A stretch of DNA of 64,000 nucleotides from Curvibacter sp. GWA2_64_110 (GCA_001797315.1 MGPC01000003.1:159403-223402), one strand, 5' to 3'. Numbered from the stretch's first letter, positions 34,487 to 44,302 are shown. Notes: generated by a model not told the origin, from the sequence alone. Made by a program: numbers and translations.

Positions 34487-36202
34487 CTAGGCGCGGTTGG
34501 CGTCCTCGATGATCCAGCGCGCGGCCTTTTCGGCCATCATCAGCACCGGCGAATTGGTGTTGCCGCTGGTGATGGTGGGCATGGCGCCGGCATCGACCAC
34601 GCGCAGGCCCTGGATGCCGCGCACGCGCAGCTGGGCATCGAGCACGGCCATCGGATCATCCGAGCGGCCCATGCGGGTGGTGCCGACCGGGTGGAAGATG
34701 GTAGAGCCGATGTCGCCGGCCAGCCGGGCCAGGTCCTCGTCGCTCTGGTACTGCGTGCCAGGCTTGAATTCCTGCGGCTGGTACTTGGCCAGTGCCGGCT
34801 GCGCCACGATGCGGCGCGTCACGCGCAGCGAATCGGCCGCCACCTGGCGGTCTTCCGGCGTGCTCAGGTAGTTCGGCGCGATGGCCGGCGCATCCTCGAA
34901 ACGCTGGCTCTTGATCTGCACCGTGCCGCGGCTGGTCGGGTTGAGGTTGCACACGCTGGCGGTGAAGGCGTTGAAGCTGTGCAGCGGCTCGCCGAAGGCA
35001 TCGAGCGAGAGCGGCTGCACGTGGTATTCGATGTTGGGCCAGGGTTGGGCCGGGTCGCTGCGCGTAAACGCCCCGAGCTGGCTGGGGGCCATGCTCATGG
35101 GGCCGCTGCGCTTGAAGGCATATTCCAGTCCGATCTTGGCCTTGCCCCACCAGGAATTGGCCATGGTGTTGAGCGTCTTGCAGCCCTTGACCTGGTAGAC
35201 CGAGCGGATCTGCAGGTGGTCCTGCAGATTGGCGCCGACGCCCGGCAGCTCATGCACCAGGGGGATGCCGTGCTGCTGCAACAGCGCCGCCGGGCCGATG
35301 CCCGAGAGTTGCAGGATCTGCGGCGAGCCGATGCTGCCGGCCGACAGCACCACTTCGCGCCGGGCGGTGGCGGTCACCATCTCCTGCCCGGTCCAGACCT
35401 GCACGCCGCTGCAGCGCTGGCTGCCGTCAGGTTGGGTGTCGATCACCAGGCGCGCCACCTGGGCCGAGGTCCACATCTCGAAATTGGGGCGCCCATAGCA
35501 GGTCGGGCGCAGGAAGGCCTTGGCGGTATTCCAGCGAAAGCCCTGTTTCTGATTGACCTCGAAGTAACCCACGCCTTCGTTGTTGCCGCGGTTGAAGTCC
35601 TCGGTGGCGGGAATGCCGGCCTGGACGGCAGCCTGGGCGAAGGCGTCGAGCACGTCCCAGCGCAGGCGCTGTTTTTCAATGCGCCATTCGCCGCCGGTCT
35701 GGTGGTGGCGCATGAGCTTGCGGTAGAGGTCGGCTGGCTGACCCTGGAGGTCGAGCAATTCGGTCGGCACGCCCTTGGCGCCGTGCAGTGCATCGGCACC
35801 CTTGTAATAGTCCTCGTGCTGCTTGAAGTAGGGCAGCACCTGCTCCCAGCGCCAGCTGTCGTCACCGGTCAGATCGGCCCACTGGTCGTAGTCGCGCGAC
35901 TGGCCGCGCATGTAGATCATGCCGTTGATGCTGGAGCAGCCCCCCAGCGTCTTGCCGCGCGGGTAGCGCAGCGTGCGGCCATTGAGGCCGGCGGCGGGCT
36001 CGGTGTTGTAGAGCCAGTCGGTGCGCGGGTTGCCGATGCAGTAGAGGTAGCCCACCGGAATGTGGATCCAGTGGTAGTCGTCGCGCCGGCCGGCCTCGAT
36101 CAGCAGCACGCGCTTGCTGGCGTCCATGCTCAGGCGGTTGGCCAACAAGCAGCCCGCGGTGCCGGCGCCGATGATGACGTAGTCGAAGGTCATGTCGCTC
36201 AT
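34487..36202 (-). CDS. GMC-family FAD oxidoreductase (choline/alcohol dehydrogenase-like)
   Basis: A 571-residue flavoprotein. The FAD-binding motif is VIIGAGTAGCLLANRL at the N-terminus (preceded by MSDMTFDY), followed by GMC signature 1 (RGKTLGGCSSINGMIYMRG) and signature 2 (SAGSIGSPQILQLSGIGP). The active-site His lies in STIFHPVGTTRMG. Best described as a membrane-peripheral or cytosolic alcohol dehydrogenase of the BetA group. The substrate is unknown; the neighbouring mmsA suggests aliphatic alcohol or propanoid catabolism, which is inference. ATG at 36193 is an alternative start. Confidence 0.88.
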   Translation of the reverse strand: MSDMTFDYVIIGAGTAGCLLANRLSMDASKRVLLIEAGRRDDYHWIHIPVGYLYCIGNPRTDWLYNTEPAAGLNGRTLRYPRGKTLGGCSSINGMIYMRGQSRDYDQWADLTGDDSWRWEQVLPYFKQHEDYYKGADALHGAKGVPTELLDLQGQPADLYRKLMRHHQTGGEWRIEKQRLRWDVLDAFAQAAVQAGIPATEDFNRGNNEGVGYFEVNQKQGFRWNTAKAFLRPTCYGRPNFEMWTSAQVARLVIDTQPDGSQRCSGVQVWTGQEMVTATARREVVLSAGSIGSPQILQLSGIGPAALLQQHGIPLVHELPGVGANLQDHLQIRSVYQVKGCKTLNTMANSWWGKAKIGLEYAFKRSGPMSMAPSQLGAFTRSDPAQPWPNIEYHVQPLSLDAFGEPLHSFNAFTASVCNLNPTSRGTVQIKSQRFEDAPAIAPNYLSTPEDRQVAADSLRVTRRIVAQPALAKYQPQEFKPGTQYQSDEDLARLAGDIGSTIFHPVGTTRMGRSDDPMAVLDAQLRVRGIQGLRVVDAGAMPTITSGNTNSPVLMMAEKAARWIIEDANRA

Positions 36203-36257
36203 TGTTCTTGTCTCCGCAGCCGTGGCCTGTTGGAATGAAGTGCCTTGATCGCAAGCC

Positions 36258-36309
36258 ACCGCGGAACCGGCTTCGCCGGGCCGCTGATGGCGTCCCCCCT
36301 CAGGGGGGA
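36258..36309 (-). repeat. GC-rich intergenic repeat, copy C (inverted)
   Basis: Read on the minus strand: hairpin CCCCCCTGAGGGGGG, then ACGCCATCAGCGG, then CCGGCGAAGCCGG and TTCCGCGG. It matches the copies at 13816 and 19756 with a small difference in the middle. It lies between mmsA and the GMC oxidoreductase gene, both leftward, so it follows mmsA just as copy A follows ilvE. Confidence 0.8.
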
Positions 36310-36339
36310 AGGCGGCCGTCAGGCCGACTCAGGGGGGAT

Positions 36340-37851
36340 TTACTTCGACGTTGGCATCGCGAACTCGGCGCCCTTGGGCGTGCTCTCGGGCCAGCGCTGC
36401 ATGATGGACTTCTGCTTGGTATAGAAACGCACGCCCTCTTCGCCGTAGGCGTGCATGTCGCCGAACAGCGAGCGCTTCCAGCCGCCGAAGCCGTGCCAGG
36501 CCATGGGCACCGGGATCGGCACGTTGATGCCGACCATGCCGACCTGGATGCGGTGGCCGAATTCGCGCGCCACGTGGCCGTCGCGTGTGTAGCAGGAGAC
36601 GCCGTTGCCGAACTCGTGGTCGTTGATCAGCTTCACCGCGGTGGCGAAGTCCGGCACGCGCACGCACGACAGCACCGGGCCGAAGATCTCTTCCTTGTAG
36701 ATCTTCATCTCCGGTGTGACGTGGTCAAACAGCGAGCCGCCCATCCAGAATCCGTTGTCGCAGCCGGCGCCGGCCGACTTGCCCTTGAACGTGCGGCCGT
36801 CCACCAGCAGCTTGGCGCCTTCCTTGGCGCCGTGCTCGATGTAGCCGCTGATGCGCTGGTGCGCAATGCCGGTCACGATCGGGCCCATCTCGGCATCCAG
36901 TTCCATGCCGTTCTTGACCTTGAGCGCCTTGGTGCGCTCGATCAGCTTGGGCATGATCTTGTCGGCCACGTCGCCCACCAGCACGGCGACCGAGATCGCC
37001 ATGCAGCGCTCGCCGGCCGAGCCGTAAGCGGCGCCGATCAGACCGTCCACCGCTTGGTCCAGGTCGGCGTCGGGCATCACCACCATGTGGTTCTTGGCGC
37101 CGCCCAGCGCCTGCACGCGCTTGCCGTTGCGGGCGCCGGTCTCGTAGATGTAGTTGGCGATCGGCGTCGAGCCGACGAAGCTGATGGCCTTGACGTCATG
37201 GTGGGCCAGCAGCGCGTCCACGGCTTCCTTGTCGCCCTGCACCACGTTGAACACGCCGTCGGGCAGGCCGGCTTTTTTCAGCAGTTCGGCCATGAAGAGC
37301 GAGGGCGAAGGGTCGATCGGGCTCGGCTTGAGGATGAAGGTGTTGCCCGTGGCAATGGCGACCGGGAACATCCACATCGGCACCATCACGGGGAAGTTGA
37401 ACGGCGTGATGCCGGCCACCACGCCCAGCGGCTGGCGCATGGTCCAGTTGTCCATGCCGGTGGAGACCTGCTCGGTGAAGTCGCCCTTGAGCAGTTGCGG
37501 GATGCCGGTGGCGAATTCGACGATCTCGATGCCGCGCGTGACCTCGCCCTGCGCGTCGGTGAACACCTTGCCGTGTTCGGCGGTGATCAGGCGTGCCAGG
37601 TCGTCACGGTGGTGGTTCAGCAACTCCAGGAACTTGAACAGGATGCGCGCGCGGCGCAGCGGTGAGGTGGCGGCCCAAGCCGGGAAGGCGGCCTGCGCGG
37701 CGGCGACGGCGGTGTTGACTTCCGCCGCGCTGGCCAGCGCGGTGCGGCCGCTGACGGCGCCGGTGGCGGGGTTGTAGACGTCCTGCGCGCGGCCGGACGT
37801 GCCGGCAACAACCTGGCCGGCGATGGAGTGATCAATATTTGTAATGCTCAT
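36340..37851 (-). CDS. mmsA: Methylmalonate-semialdehyde dehydrogenase (CoA-acylating)
   Basis: A 503-residue aldehyde dehydrogenase that converts methylmalonate (or malonate) semialdehyde with CoA and NAD to propionyl- or acetyl-CoA in valine, propanoid or beta-alanine catabolism. MmsA-specific signs are [37 protein letters not shown] and the catalytic Cys in [11 protein letters not shown]. The general ALDH Glu is absent from the QALGGAKNH block, as expected for CoA-dependent members. A divergent LysR-family gene starts 90 bp upstream and probably controls it. Confidence 0.94.
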   Translation of the reverse strand: MSITNIDHSIAGQVVAGTSGRAQDVYNPATGAVSGRTALASAAEVNTAVAAAQAAFPAWAATSPLRRARILFKFLELLNHHRDDLARLITAEHGKVFTDAQGEVTRGIEIVEFATGIPQLLKGDFTEQVSTGMDNWTMRQPLGVVAGITPFNFPVMVPMWMFPVAIATGNTFILKPSPIDPSPSLFMAELLKKAGLPDGVFNVVQGDKEAVDALLAHHDVKAISFVGSTPIANYIYETGARNGKRVQALGGAKNHMVVMPDADLDQAVDGLIGAAYGSAGERCMAISVAVLVGDVADKIMPKLIERTKALKVKNGMELDAEMGPIVTGIAHQRISGYIEHGAKEGAKLLVDGRTFKGKSAGAGCDNGFWMGGSLFDHVTPEMKIYKEEIFGPVLSCVRVPDFATAVKLINDHEFGNGVSCYTRDGHVAREFGHRIQVGMVGINVPIPVPMAWHGFGGWKRSLFGDMHAYGEEGVRFYTKQKSIMQRWPESTPKGAEFAMPTSK

Positions 37852-37932
37852 GGTGAATGCTCCTCAGAATCCCGAAGTTTCCTAGAAAACCAGCGACTTT
37901 TCCAATGACTTGCTCAAAATGATGATATAAAT

Positions 37933-37940
37933 TTTGCAAA
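37933..37940. promoter_or_regulatory. Small palindrome in the mmsA/LysR divergent region
   Basis: TTTGCAAA lies 1 nt before the LysR-family start codon within an AT-rich stretch (37915-37945) that separates two divergent genes. Such dyads with a T-N11-A shape are usual LysR-type autoregulatory sites. The match is short, so I hold it only as a candidate. Confidence 0.35.
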
Positions 37941-37941
37941 T

Positions 37942-38877
37942 ATGGCTATCGCTGCCGACCCTCCAGCCCTGCGCGCCTTCATTGCCGTCGCCCGCGAAGG
38001 CAATGTCTCGCGCGCAGCCACGCGCCTGCACCTGAGCCAGCCGGCGGTCAGCCTGCAGCTCAAGGCCCTGGCCGAAAGCACCGGCCTGCAGTTGTTCACG
38101 CGCACGCCGCACGGCCTGGCGCTGACGCGCGACGGCGCGGCGCTGCTGCCGCAGGCTGAAAAAGCGCTGGCGGCCCTGAACGACTTCAGTCAGGCGGCAC
38201 TCAGTCTGCACAGCACGGTGCGCGGCCGGCTGCGCATCGGCACCATCCTCGACCCCGAGTTCACGCGCCTGGGGGCTTTCCTGAAAGAGCTGGTGGAGTC
38301 GGCGCCGCAGATCGAAACCGAGTTGCGCCAGGGCATGAGCGGCGAGGTGCTGGACCAGATCGGGCGCGGTGAGCTTGATGTCGGCTTCTACCTGGGCTTG
38401 CCCGATGATTCGGAGCCAAAAATGCCTTTGGCCCTTTCTCGGTCTGCGCCAGGCGCTATGCTTTTTGAAGCAAAAGTGCTGTCGCACTTCACCTACCGCG
38501 TGCTGGCGCCGGCCGGCTGGGGCGAGCAGGTGCTGGGGCGCGACTGGAAGGCGCTGGCCGCCTTGCCATGGATTGCCACGCCACCGGCGTCCGCCCACCA
38601 CCGCCTGCTGGCCAGCGTCTATGAGCCGCTGGGCCTGCACCCGCGCCAGGTGGCGCTGGTGGACCAGGAGGCTTCCATGCTCGACCTGGTGCGCTCCGGC
38701 GTGGGGCTGTCGCTGGTGCGCGACGCCATCGCCATGAACGAGGCGCAGGCGCGCGGCCTGGTGATTGCCGACCGCGTCAGCCTGGACTGCCGGCTCAGCT
38801 TCATCTGCCTCAAGGCGCGCCGCAACGAGCCGGTGGTGGCCAGCGCCTGGGCGGCGCTGGAGCAGGTGTGGCGCTGA
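37942..38877 (+). CDS. LysR-family transcriptional regulator
   Basis: A 311-residue regulator: N-terminal winged helix-turn-helix (residues 5-65, REGNVSRAATRLHLSQPAVSLQLKAL) and a periplasmic-binding-protein-like co-inducer domain (about 92-300). It is divergent from mmsA and probably its regulator. Residues about 158-180 (EPKMPLALSRSAPGAMLFEAKVL in part) are encoded by an inverted copy of the interspersed repeat. This lies between LGLPDD and FTYRVLAPAGWG, which would usually be nearly adjacent in LysR co-inducer domains, so it looks like an in-frame insertion. Confidence 0.9.
   Translation: MAIAADPPALRAFIAVAREGNVSRAATRLHLSQPAVSLQLKALAESTGLQLFTRTPHGLALTRDGAALLPQAEKALAALNDFSQAALSLHSTVRGRLRIGTILDPEFTRLGAFLKELVESAPQIETELRQGMSGEVLDQIGRGELDVGFYLGLPDDSEPKMPLALSRSAPGAMLFEAKVLSHFTYRVLAPAGWGEQVLGRDWKALAALPWIATPPASAHHRLLASVYEPLGLHPRQVALVDQEASMLDLVRSGVGLSLVRDAIAMNEAQARGLVIADRVSLDCRLSFICLKARRNEPVVASAWAALEQVWR
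38412..38480 (-). repeat. 65-bp interspersed repeat, copy 5 (inside a LysR gene)
   Basis: On the minus strand: TTTTGCTTCAAAAAGCATAG, then GGCGCAGACCGAGAAAGGGC, then AAAGGCATTTTTGGCTCC. It is the most diverged copy in the middle, but both ends fit the other copies. It is read through in frame within the co-inducer domain of the LysR-family regulator. Confidence 0.65.
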
Positions 38878-38890
38878 GCCGCGCGGCGTT

Positions 38891-40408
38891 TCAGCGCGTC
38901 ATGTAGCCCATCCACGGCCAGTAGGTGACACCCAGCAGCAGCACCAGCGCGTAGGCGATCACGGTCAACACCAGGCCGGTGCGCACGAAGTCGCGCACCG
39001 TGAAGGTGTCGGTGCCGTAGGCCACCATGTTCTGCGGCGCATTGACCGGCAGGATGAAGCCGAAGCTCACCACGAACTGAAAGAGCATGGTCATGCCGAC
39101 CAGGTTCAGCGGCGCCGCGTCAGGCGAACCGGCGATCTGCTGCAGCACGCTGATCATGATGGGGATCATGGCGGAAGCCAGCGCGGTGGCGCTGGCAAAA
39201 CCCAGGTGGACTACGATCAGGAACAGCGACAGCAGGGCCAGGATCATGAAGGCTGAGGCGCCGGCCAGGCCGAGGTTGGCGACGATGATGTTGGCCAGCC
39301 AAGCGGCGGCCTTGGTCTGTAAGAGCGCGGTGCCCAGGCTGATGCCGGTGCCGAACAGCACGATGGTGCCCCACGGAATCCTCGACTGTGCCTGCTTCCA
39401 GCCCATCACGCCGATGCCGGGCGTGAACATCAGGGCGATGGCGGCGATGGTGGTGGACGAGGTGTCGAAGGGGTGCAGCACCTTCTCGGTGGCCCAGAAA
39501 CCGAGCAGCAGCAGCATGATGGTCAGCAGCTTCTTCTCGGCGAAGGTCATCGGCCCCAGGTCGTGCAGGGCCTGGCGGATGGTTTCCTTGCCGCCGGCGA
39601 TCTCGTCGGTTTCGGGCGGCATCATCTTGATCATCACGAAGTACAGCGCGATCGACATCAGGATCGACCACGGCGCGGCGGCGATCAGCCAGTCGCCCCA
39701 GGTGATGGTGGTCTTGAAGGTCTTCTCGATGAAGCCGATGGCCACCATGTTCTGTGCCGCGGCGGTCTTCACGCCCACGTTCCAGATCGAGGCCGCCTGG
39801 GCGGTGGCGATCATCAGCATGCCGGCAAAGCGCGAGTGCTTGTCGACGCCGAAGGCCAGGATGATGCCCATGATGATGGGCACCAGGCAGGCGACGCGTG
39901 CCGTGGTCGAGGGCACCAGGAAGGACAGCACGATGCCGACCAGGATGGCGCCGATCAGCACGCGGTTGGTGCGCGCGCCCACCTTGGAGAGGATGAAGAG
40001 TGCGATGCGCTTGTCCAGCCCGGTGATGGTCATGGCTGCCGAGAGAAAACAGGCCGCTGCCACCAGCGCCAGCGCGGTGTTGGCAAAACCGCCCAGCGCC
40101 AGCGTGAGGGCCGCTCCGGTACCGAGCACGACTTCCGGCTTGGCGGCGTTGGGCGCCAAACCGAGCATGAAGGCCATCAGGGTGGTGATCAGCACGGCGC
40201 TGATGGCGTAGTCCACCGCCTCGGTGGCCCACAGGATCACCGAGAACAGCAGCAGCGCCAGCATGATCTGGCCCGCCGCCGGCAGCCCTTGCGGCGTGGG
40301 CAGCAGCATGACGCCGATCAGTGCGATGAGCGCGGCGATCAATCCTGTCACGTTCACGGACTCGTGCGCGCTGTCTTTTGCGGCGCTGGTCGCTTGGTTG
40401 GATGCCAT
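38891..40408 (-). CDS. DASS-family (SLC13) sodium/anion symporter
   Basis: A 505-residue membrane protein with about 12 helices. The divalent-anion:sodium symporter family is indicated by FLVPSTTARVACLVPI, LALGGFANTALALVAAACFL, and the second SNT-like hairpin region GFILPVNAPQNMVAYGT near the C-terminus. Substrates in this family are di- and tricarboxylates, sulfate or similar anions. The start MASNQATSAA has a strong GGGGAGGAA ribosome site. It lies convergent to the LysR gene, 13 nt away; substrate unknown. Confidence 0.88.
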   Translation of the reverse strand: MASNQATSAAKDSAHESVNVTGLIAALIALIGVMLLPTPQGLPAAGQIMLALLLFSVILWATEAVDYAISAVLITTLMAFMLGLAPNAAKPEVVLGTGAALTLALGGFANTALALVAAACFLSAAMTITGLDKRIALFILSKVGARTNRVLIGAILVGIVLSFLVPSTTARVACLVPIIMGIILAFGVDKHSRFAGMLMIATAQAASIWNVGVKTAAAQNMVAIGFIEKTFKTTITWGDWLIAAAPWSILMSIALYFVMIKMMPPETDEIAGGKETIRQALHDLGPMTFAEKKLLTIMLLLLGFWATEKVLHPFDTSSTTIAAIALMFTPGIGVMGWKQAQSRIPWGTIVLFGTGISLGTALLQTKAAAWLANIIVANLGLAGASAFMILALLSLFLIVVHLGFASATALASAMIPIMISVLQQIAGSPDAAPLNLVGMTMLFQFVVSFGFILPVNAPQNMVAYGTDTFTVRDFVRTGLVLTVIAYALVLLLGVTYWPWMGYMTR

Positions 40409-40536
40409 GTGGTTCCTCCCCTGGTGATTGATCGGCCGGGACATGCCTGACGTGACCGACTGTAGCGTCTGCGTGTCTCTGTAACAAGCCCCCGATGTCT
40501 GCGCTATGCCGACCTACATTGCCGGCCCGAGGGGTT

Positions 40537-41319
40537 TCAGCGGCCCGGCCACTGCGGCTTGCGTTTTTCCTGGAAGGCCTGCTGGCCTTCCTTGGCATCT
40601 TCCGTCAGCGTGAACAGGGCGATCTGGCTTTCGGTGAAGGCCATCGCCTCCTCGAAGCCCATGGCCTCGATCTTCTTCATGGTGTAGAGGCCGCGCCGGA
40701 TGGCGGCCGGCGACTTGTCGAGCAGGCGCTCGAGCAGCCATTGCAGCCGTGCGTCGACATCGTCGTCGACGTAGTTCACCAGGTCCAGTGCCAGTGCCTC
40801 GGTGGCCGTGATGGGTTCGCCGGTCAGGCACATCTCGGCCAGCTTGCGCCGCGGAATCAGGTGCTGCATGACGCTGAGCACCTGGGCCGGGAACACGCCC
40901 ACCTTGACCTCGGGCAGGCCGAACACCGCATGGCGCGCCGCCACCGCCAGGTCGCACATGCTCAAGAGCCCCATGCCACCGGCCATGCAGGCGCCATTGA
41001 CGCGTGCGATCAGCGGCACCGTGCTGGCTTTGGCGGCGCGCAACACCTGCGCCACGTGGCCGTGCGGCTCCGAGTAGTCGGTGGTGAAGGCCTGGCTGGC
41101 CTGCAGGTCGGCGCCGGCGCAAAAGGCTTTGTCGCCGGCACCGGTGATGACGATGGCGCGGATGTCGCGCTGAGTCTGCGCCGCCTGGATGGCTTGCGCC
41201 ATGGTGGCCAGCACGCCGTGGCTGACGGCGTTGCGGCGCGCCTCGCGGTTGATGGTCAGCCACAGCACGGGACCGCGCTGCTCGCTCAGCAAATCATGGG
41301 GGGGGTTGGTGTCGCTCAT
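40537..41319 (-). CDS. Enoyl-CoA hydratase/isomerase family protein
   Basis: A 260-residue crotonase-fold protein. The oxyanion-hole segments AFCAGADL and GACMAGGMGLLSMCDLAVA are present. The second catalytic Glu position is kept (GLPEVKVGVFP), but the first one (Glu144 in rat ECH) appears to be replaced in AARHAVFG. Activity may therefore be isomerase or another crotonase reaction rather than simple hydration. Start MSDTNPPHDL with GAGGAGA upstream. Divergent from the MCE transporter operon. Confidence 0.85.
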   Translation of the reverse strand: MSDTNPPHDLLSEQRGPVLWLTINREARRNAVSHGVLATMAQAIQAAQTQRDIRAIVITGAGDKAFCAGADLQASQAFTTDYSEPHGHVAQVLRAAKASTVPLIARVNGACMAGGMGLLSMCDLAVAARHAVFGLPEVKVGVFPAQVLSVMQHLIPRRKLAEMCLTGEPITATEALALDLVNYVDDDVDARLQWLLERLLDKSPAAIRRGLYTMKKIEAMGFEEAMAFTESQIALFTLTEDAKEGQQAFQEKRKPQWPGR

Positions 41320-41445
41320 GGGGTCTCCTCGGGCTCGCATGCCGTGCCTGTATTGTGGCGGTGAATTGAGGGCCGTTTGGGGCTGGCCCATGCCTGCTGC
41401 TTGCATGTACCATCAGACCCATACCGCCTTTGCCGCCGCGCATCC

Positions 41446-42576
41446 ATGGACGACACCACGCCACGCCTGACCCGGCAGACCTTGCCGCAGGGCCCCTGCG
41501 CCTTGCTGCAGGGCCAGTGGGCGGCGGCGGCGCTGGCCGAGCCGCAGGTCTGGAGTGCCCTGCAGCAGGCGCTGCAGTCGGCCCTGATCGGCCCGCAGGC
41601 CGTGCAGTGCTGGGACCTGCGCCAGCTGCTGCGACTGGACCACACCGGCGCGCAACTGTTGTGGAACAGCTGGGGCCGGCGCTGGCCGGCGCAACTGGAA
41701 GTCTTGCCGGCCCAGCGCGCCATGCTGGAGCGGGTGGCGCGCTACACGGTGACGCCGCCACCGCCAGTGCGCATGACGGCGAGCCAGATCTTTTTCGCGC
41801 TGGGCGGGCTGGTGCTGCGCGTGGTTGACCACGCGCGCGGCCTGTTGCGCCTGGTCGGTCAGCTCCTGCTCGATACCCTGTACCTGCTGCGCCATCCGCG
41901 CCAGGGGCCGTGGCGCGACTTCTCCGGTCACCTGTACCACATCGGTGCCACCGCCTTGCCGATCACGGCGCTGGTCGGCTTTCTGATCGGCGTGGTGCTG
42001 GCCTATCTGATGTCGCAGCAGCTCAAGCTGTTCGGCGCCGATCCCTTCATCGTCAACATCCTGGGCATCTCGCTGATCCGCGAGCTCGGGCCGGTGCTGG
42101 CGGCCATCCTGATTGCGGGGCGTTCGGGTTCGACCATCACGGCGCAGATCGGCGTGATGCGCGTGACCGAGGAGCTCGATGCCATGCGCGTACTCGGCAT
42201 TGCACGCGGTTTCCGGCTGGTGCTGCCGCGCGTGATGGCGATGGCCCTGACCATGCCGCTGTTGTCGGTGTGGACCACGCTGGCGGCCATGCTCGGCGGC
42301 ATGCTGGCCTCCGATCTGGTGATGGGCGTCACGCCCTCGTACTTCGTCTCCACCCTGCCCGATGCGGTGAAGGCTTCCAACCTCACGCTGGCGGTGGCCA
42401 AGTCAGCGGTGTTCGGCGTCTTCATCGCCCTGGTGGGGTGCCATTACGGTTTGCGCGTCAAGCCGAATACCGAGAGCCTGGGCCAGGGCACCACGGCCTC
42501 GGTGGTGACGTCGATCACGGTGGTGATCCTGGTCGATGCGCTGTTCGCGGTCGTCTTCAAGGACGTCGGCATATGA
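41446..42576 (+). CDS. MCE-type ABC transporter permease (MlaE/YrbE-like) with N-terminal STAS-like domain
   Basis: A 376-residue permease. The first 115 residues are soluble and resemble a STAS/NTP-binding-like domain (CWDLRQLLRLDHTGAQLLW). The rest is the MlaE domain with about five helices, including IGVVLAYLMSQQLKLFGA, ISLIRELGPVLAAILIAGRSGS and the EELDAMRVLGIA coupling loop. The family moves phospholipids or other hydrophobic molecules between membranes. It overlaps the ATPase gene by 4 nt and opens a four-gene operon. Confidence 0.92.
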   Translation: MDDTTPRLTRQTLPQGPCALLQGQWAAAALAEPQVWSALQQALQSALIGPQAVQCWDLRQLLRLDHTGAQLLWNSWGRRWPAQLEVLPAQRAMLERVARYTVTPPPPVRMTASQIFFALGGLVLRVVDHARGLLRLVGQLLLDTLYLLRHPRQGPWRDFSGHLYHIGATALPITALVGFLIGVVLAYLMSQQLKLFGADPFIVNILGISLIRELGPVLAAILIAGRSGSTITAQIGVMRVTEELDAMRVLGIARGFRLVLPRVMAMALTMPLLSVWTTLAAMLGGMLASDLVMGVTPSYFVSTLPDAVKASNLTLAVAKSAVFGVFIALVGCHYGLRVKPNTESLGQGTTASVVTSITVVILVDALFAVVFKDVGI

Positions 42577-43382
42577 ACATGAACACGACGTCTTCCGACG
42601 CGCCGGTGGTGGAGATCGATCAGCTGTGCTCGTCGTTTCGCACCGCCGGGCGGGAATTCGTGGTGCACCGCGATCTGGACTTGCGCATTGGCGCCGGCGA
42701 GCTGGTGTCCATCGTCGGCGGTTCGGGCAGCGGCAAGACCGTGCTGTTGCGCCAGATGCTGGGGCTGGAGCGGCCGCGCAGCGGGCGCGTCACGGTGATG
42801 GGCCGGCCCGCAGCACGCCTGGGCGAGCCGGGTGCGGCCAGTCGGGTTGGCATGCTGTTCCAGCACGGCGCCTTGTTCTCGGCCTTCAGCGTGCTGGACA
42901 ACATCGCCTTTCCGCTGCGCGAGCTCGGCACCCTGCCGGACGATCTGGTGCGTGATGTCGCGCTGGTCAAGCTGCAGCTGGTGGGGCTCGATCCGGCGCA
43001 GGCGCACAAGATGCCGGCCAACCTGTCCGGCGGCATGATCAAGCGCGTGGCGCTGGCGCGTGCCCTCGTCATGGACCCGCCCCTGCTGCTGCTGGACGAA
43101 CCCACCGCCGGGCTCGATCCGGACAGCGCCGATGCCTTGTGCGATCTGCTGCGCTCGCTGCACCGCGAACTGGGCCTGACGGTGGTGATGGTCACGCACG
43201 ATCTGGACACCTTGTTCGAACTCAGCACCCGCGTGGCGGTGCTGGCCGACCACAAGGTCATCGTCAGCGGCGCGCCGCGTGAGGTCATGGCCTTCGACCA
43301 CCCTTTCATCCGCGAGTTCTTTCTCGGAGAACGAGGCCAGCGTGCCGTCGCCTTGTTGCATGAGCCGCCGATCGCAGTGTAG
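42573..43382 (+). CDS. MCE-type ABC transporter ATPase (MlaF-like)
   Basis: A 269-residue ABC ATPase. Walker A is GGSGSGKT, the Q loop LFQHGALFSAFSVLDN is of MlaF type, the signature is NLSGGMIKRVALARAL, Walker B is LLLLDEPTAGLDP, and the switch His lies in VTHDLDTL. It should energise the neighbouring MlaE-like permease. It starts in an ATGA overlap with the permease gene; the MCE gene follows after 11 nt. Confidence 0.94.
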   Translation: MNMNTTSSDAPVVEIDQLCSSFRTAGREFVVHRDLDLRIGAGELVSIVGGSGSGKTVLLRQMLGLERPRSGRVTVMGRPAARLGEPGAASRVGMLFQHGALFSAFSVLDNIAFPLRELGTLPDDLVRDVALVKLQLVGLDPAQAHKMPANLSGGMIKRVALARALVMDPPLLLLDEPTAGLDPDSADALCDLLRSLHRELGLTVVMVTHDLDTLFELSTRVAVLADHKVIVSGAPREVMAFDHPFIREFFLGERGQRAVALLHEPPIAV

Positions 43383-43393
43383 AAAGAGACCCT

Positions 43394-44302
43394 ATGGAAA
43401 ACAAAGCCCATGCCCTTGCCGCCGGCGCCTTCGTGCTGCTGCTCAGCGCCTTGCTGGTGGCGCTGGCCGTCTGGCTCACGCGGGACTCCGGTGAGCAGCT
43501 GCTCTACGACGTCACCACCGACGATCCGGTCACCGGCTTGCAGCAGCAGGCCTCGGTGCGTTTCCGCGGCGTCAAGGTGGGCAAGGTGACGGACATCAGT
43601 TTTGACCCACAAGTGCCTGGCAATGTGCTGGTGCGCATCGCGGTGGCTGCCAACACACCCGTCACCCGCTCCACCTTTGCCTCGCTCGGTTTTCAGGGTG
43701 TGACCGGCATCGCCTTCGTGCAGCTCGACGACACCGGCCAGTCGAAGGAACGGCTGCCTTCCGGCGGCGAGCCGCCGGCCCGTATCCCGATGCACCTCGG
43801 GCTGGTGGGCCAGTTGTCCGAGCAGAGCGGCCGCATCCTGGCCCAGCTGGAAGAAACCAGCCGGCGCATCAATCAACTGCTGGCGGCGGAGAACCAGCAG
43901 ACGCTGGTGAAAAGCATCGGTGCCATCGGGGAGGCGGCAGCCAGCCTGCCGCCGGTGATGAAAGAGGCCGGCAGTGCGCTGCAATCCTTGCGCGCAGCGG
44001 CCGGCAGTGTGGCCGGCAGCGCCGACGAGGTGAAGCAGACGGCAGCCGACTACGGGCGCCTGGCACAGCGTGTGCAGCAACCCGGCGGTCCGCTGGACCA
44101 GGTGTCGCAAGAAACCGGAACCTTGCTGCGTCTGAACCGCGCGTTGGACGAGACCGGCCGTGCCGCACGCCAGGTCGGGCGTGTGGCGGGCTCGCTGCAG
44201 GACAATCCGCAGACTTTGCTGCTCGGTCCGGGGCCGGCCCTGCCCGGTCCCGGCGAGCCGGGTTTTGTCGCGCCGCTGGTCACGCAAGGGGGGAAGCCAT
44301 GA
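43394..44302 (+). CDS. MCE-domain substrate-binding protein (MlaD/PqiB-like)
   Basis: A 302-residue protein anchored by one N-terminal helix (about 9-29, AAGAFVLLLSALLVALAVWL). A single MCE domain covers about 36-115 (SVRFRGVKVGKVTDI, LGFQGVTGIAFVQL). The rest is a long helical region with coiled-coil character (about 135-255). MCE proteins form rings or tubes that carry lipids across the periplasm. It overlaps the lipoprotein gene by 4 nt. Confidence 0.93.
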   Translation: MENKAHALAAGAFVLLLSALLVALAVWLTRDSGEQLLYDVTTDDPVTGLQQQASVRFRGVKVGKVTDISFDPQVPGNVLVRIAVAANTPVTRSTFASLGFQGVTGIAFVQLDDTGQSKERLPSGGEPPARIPMHLGLVGQLSEQSGRILAQLEETSRRINQLLAAENQQTLVKSIGAIGEAAASLPPVMKEAGSALQSLRAAAGSVAGSADEVKQTAADYGRLAQRVQQPGGPLDQVSQETGTLLRLNRALDETGRAARQVGRVAGSLQDNPQTLLLGPGPALPGPGEPGFVAPLVTQGGKP

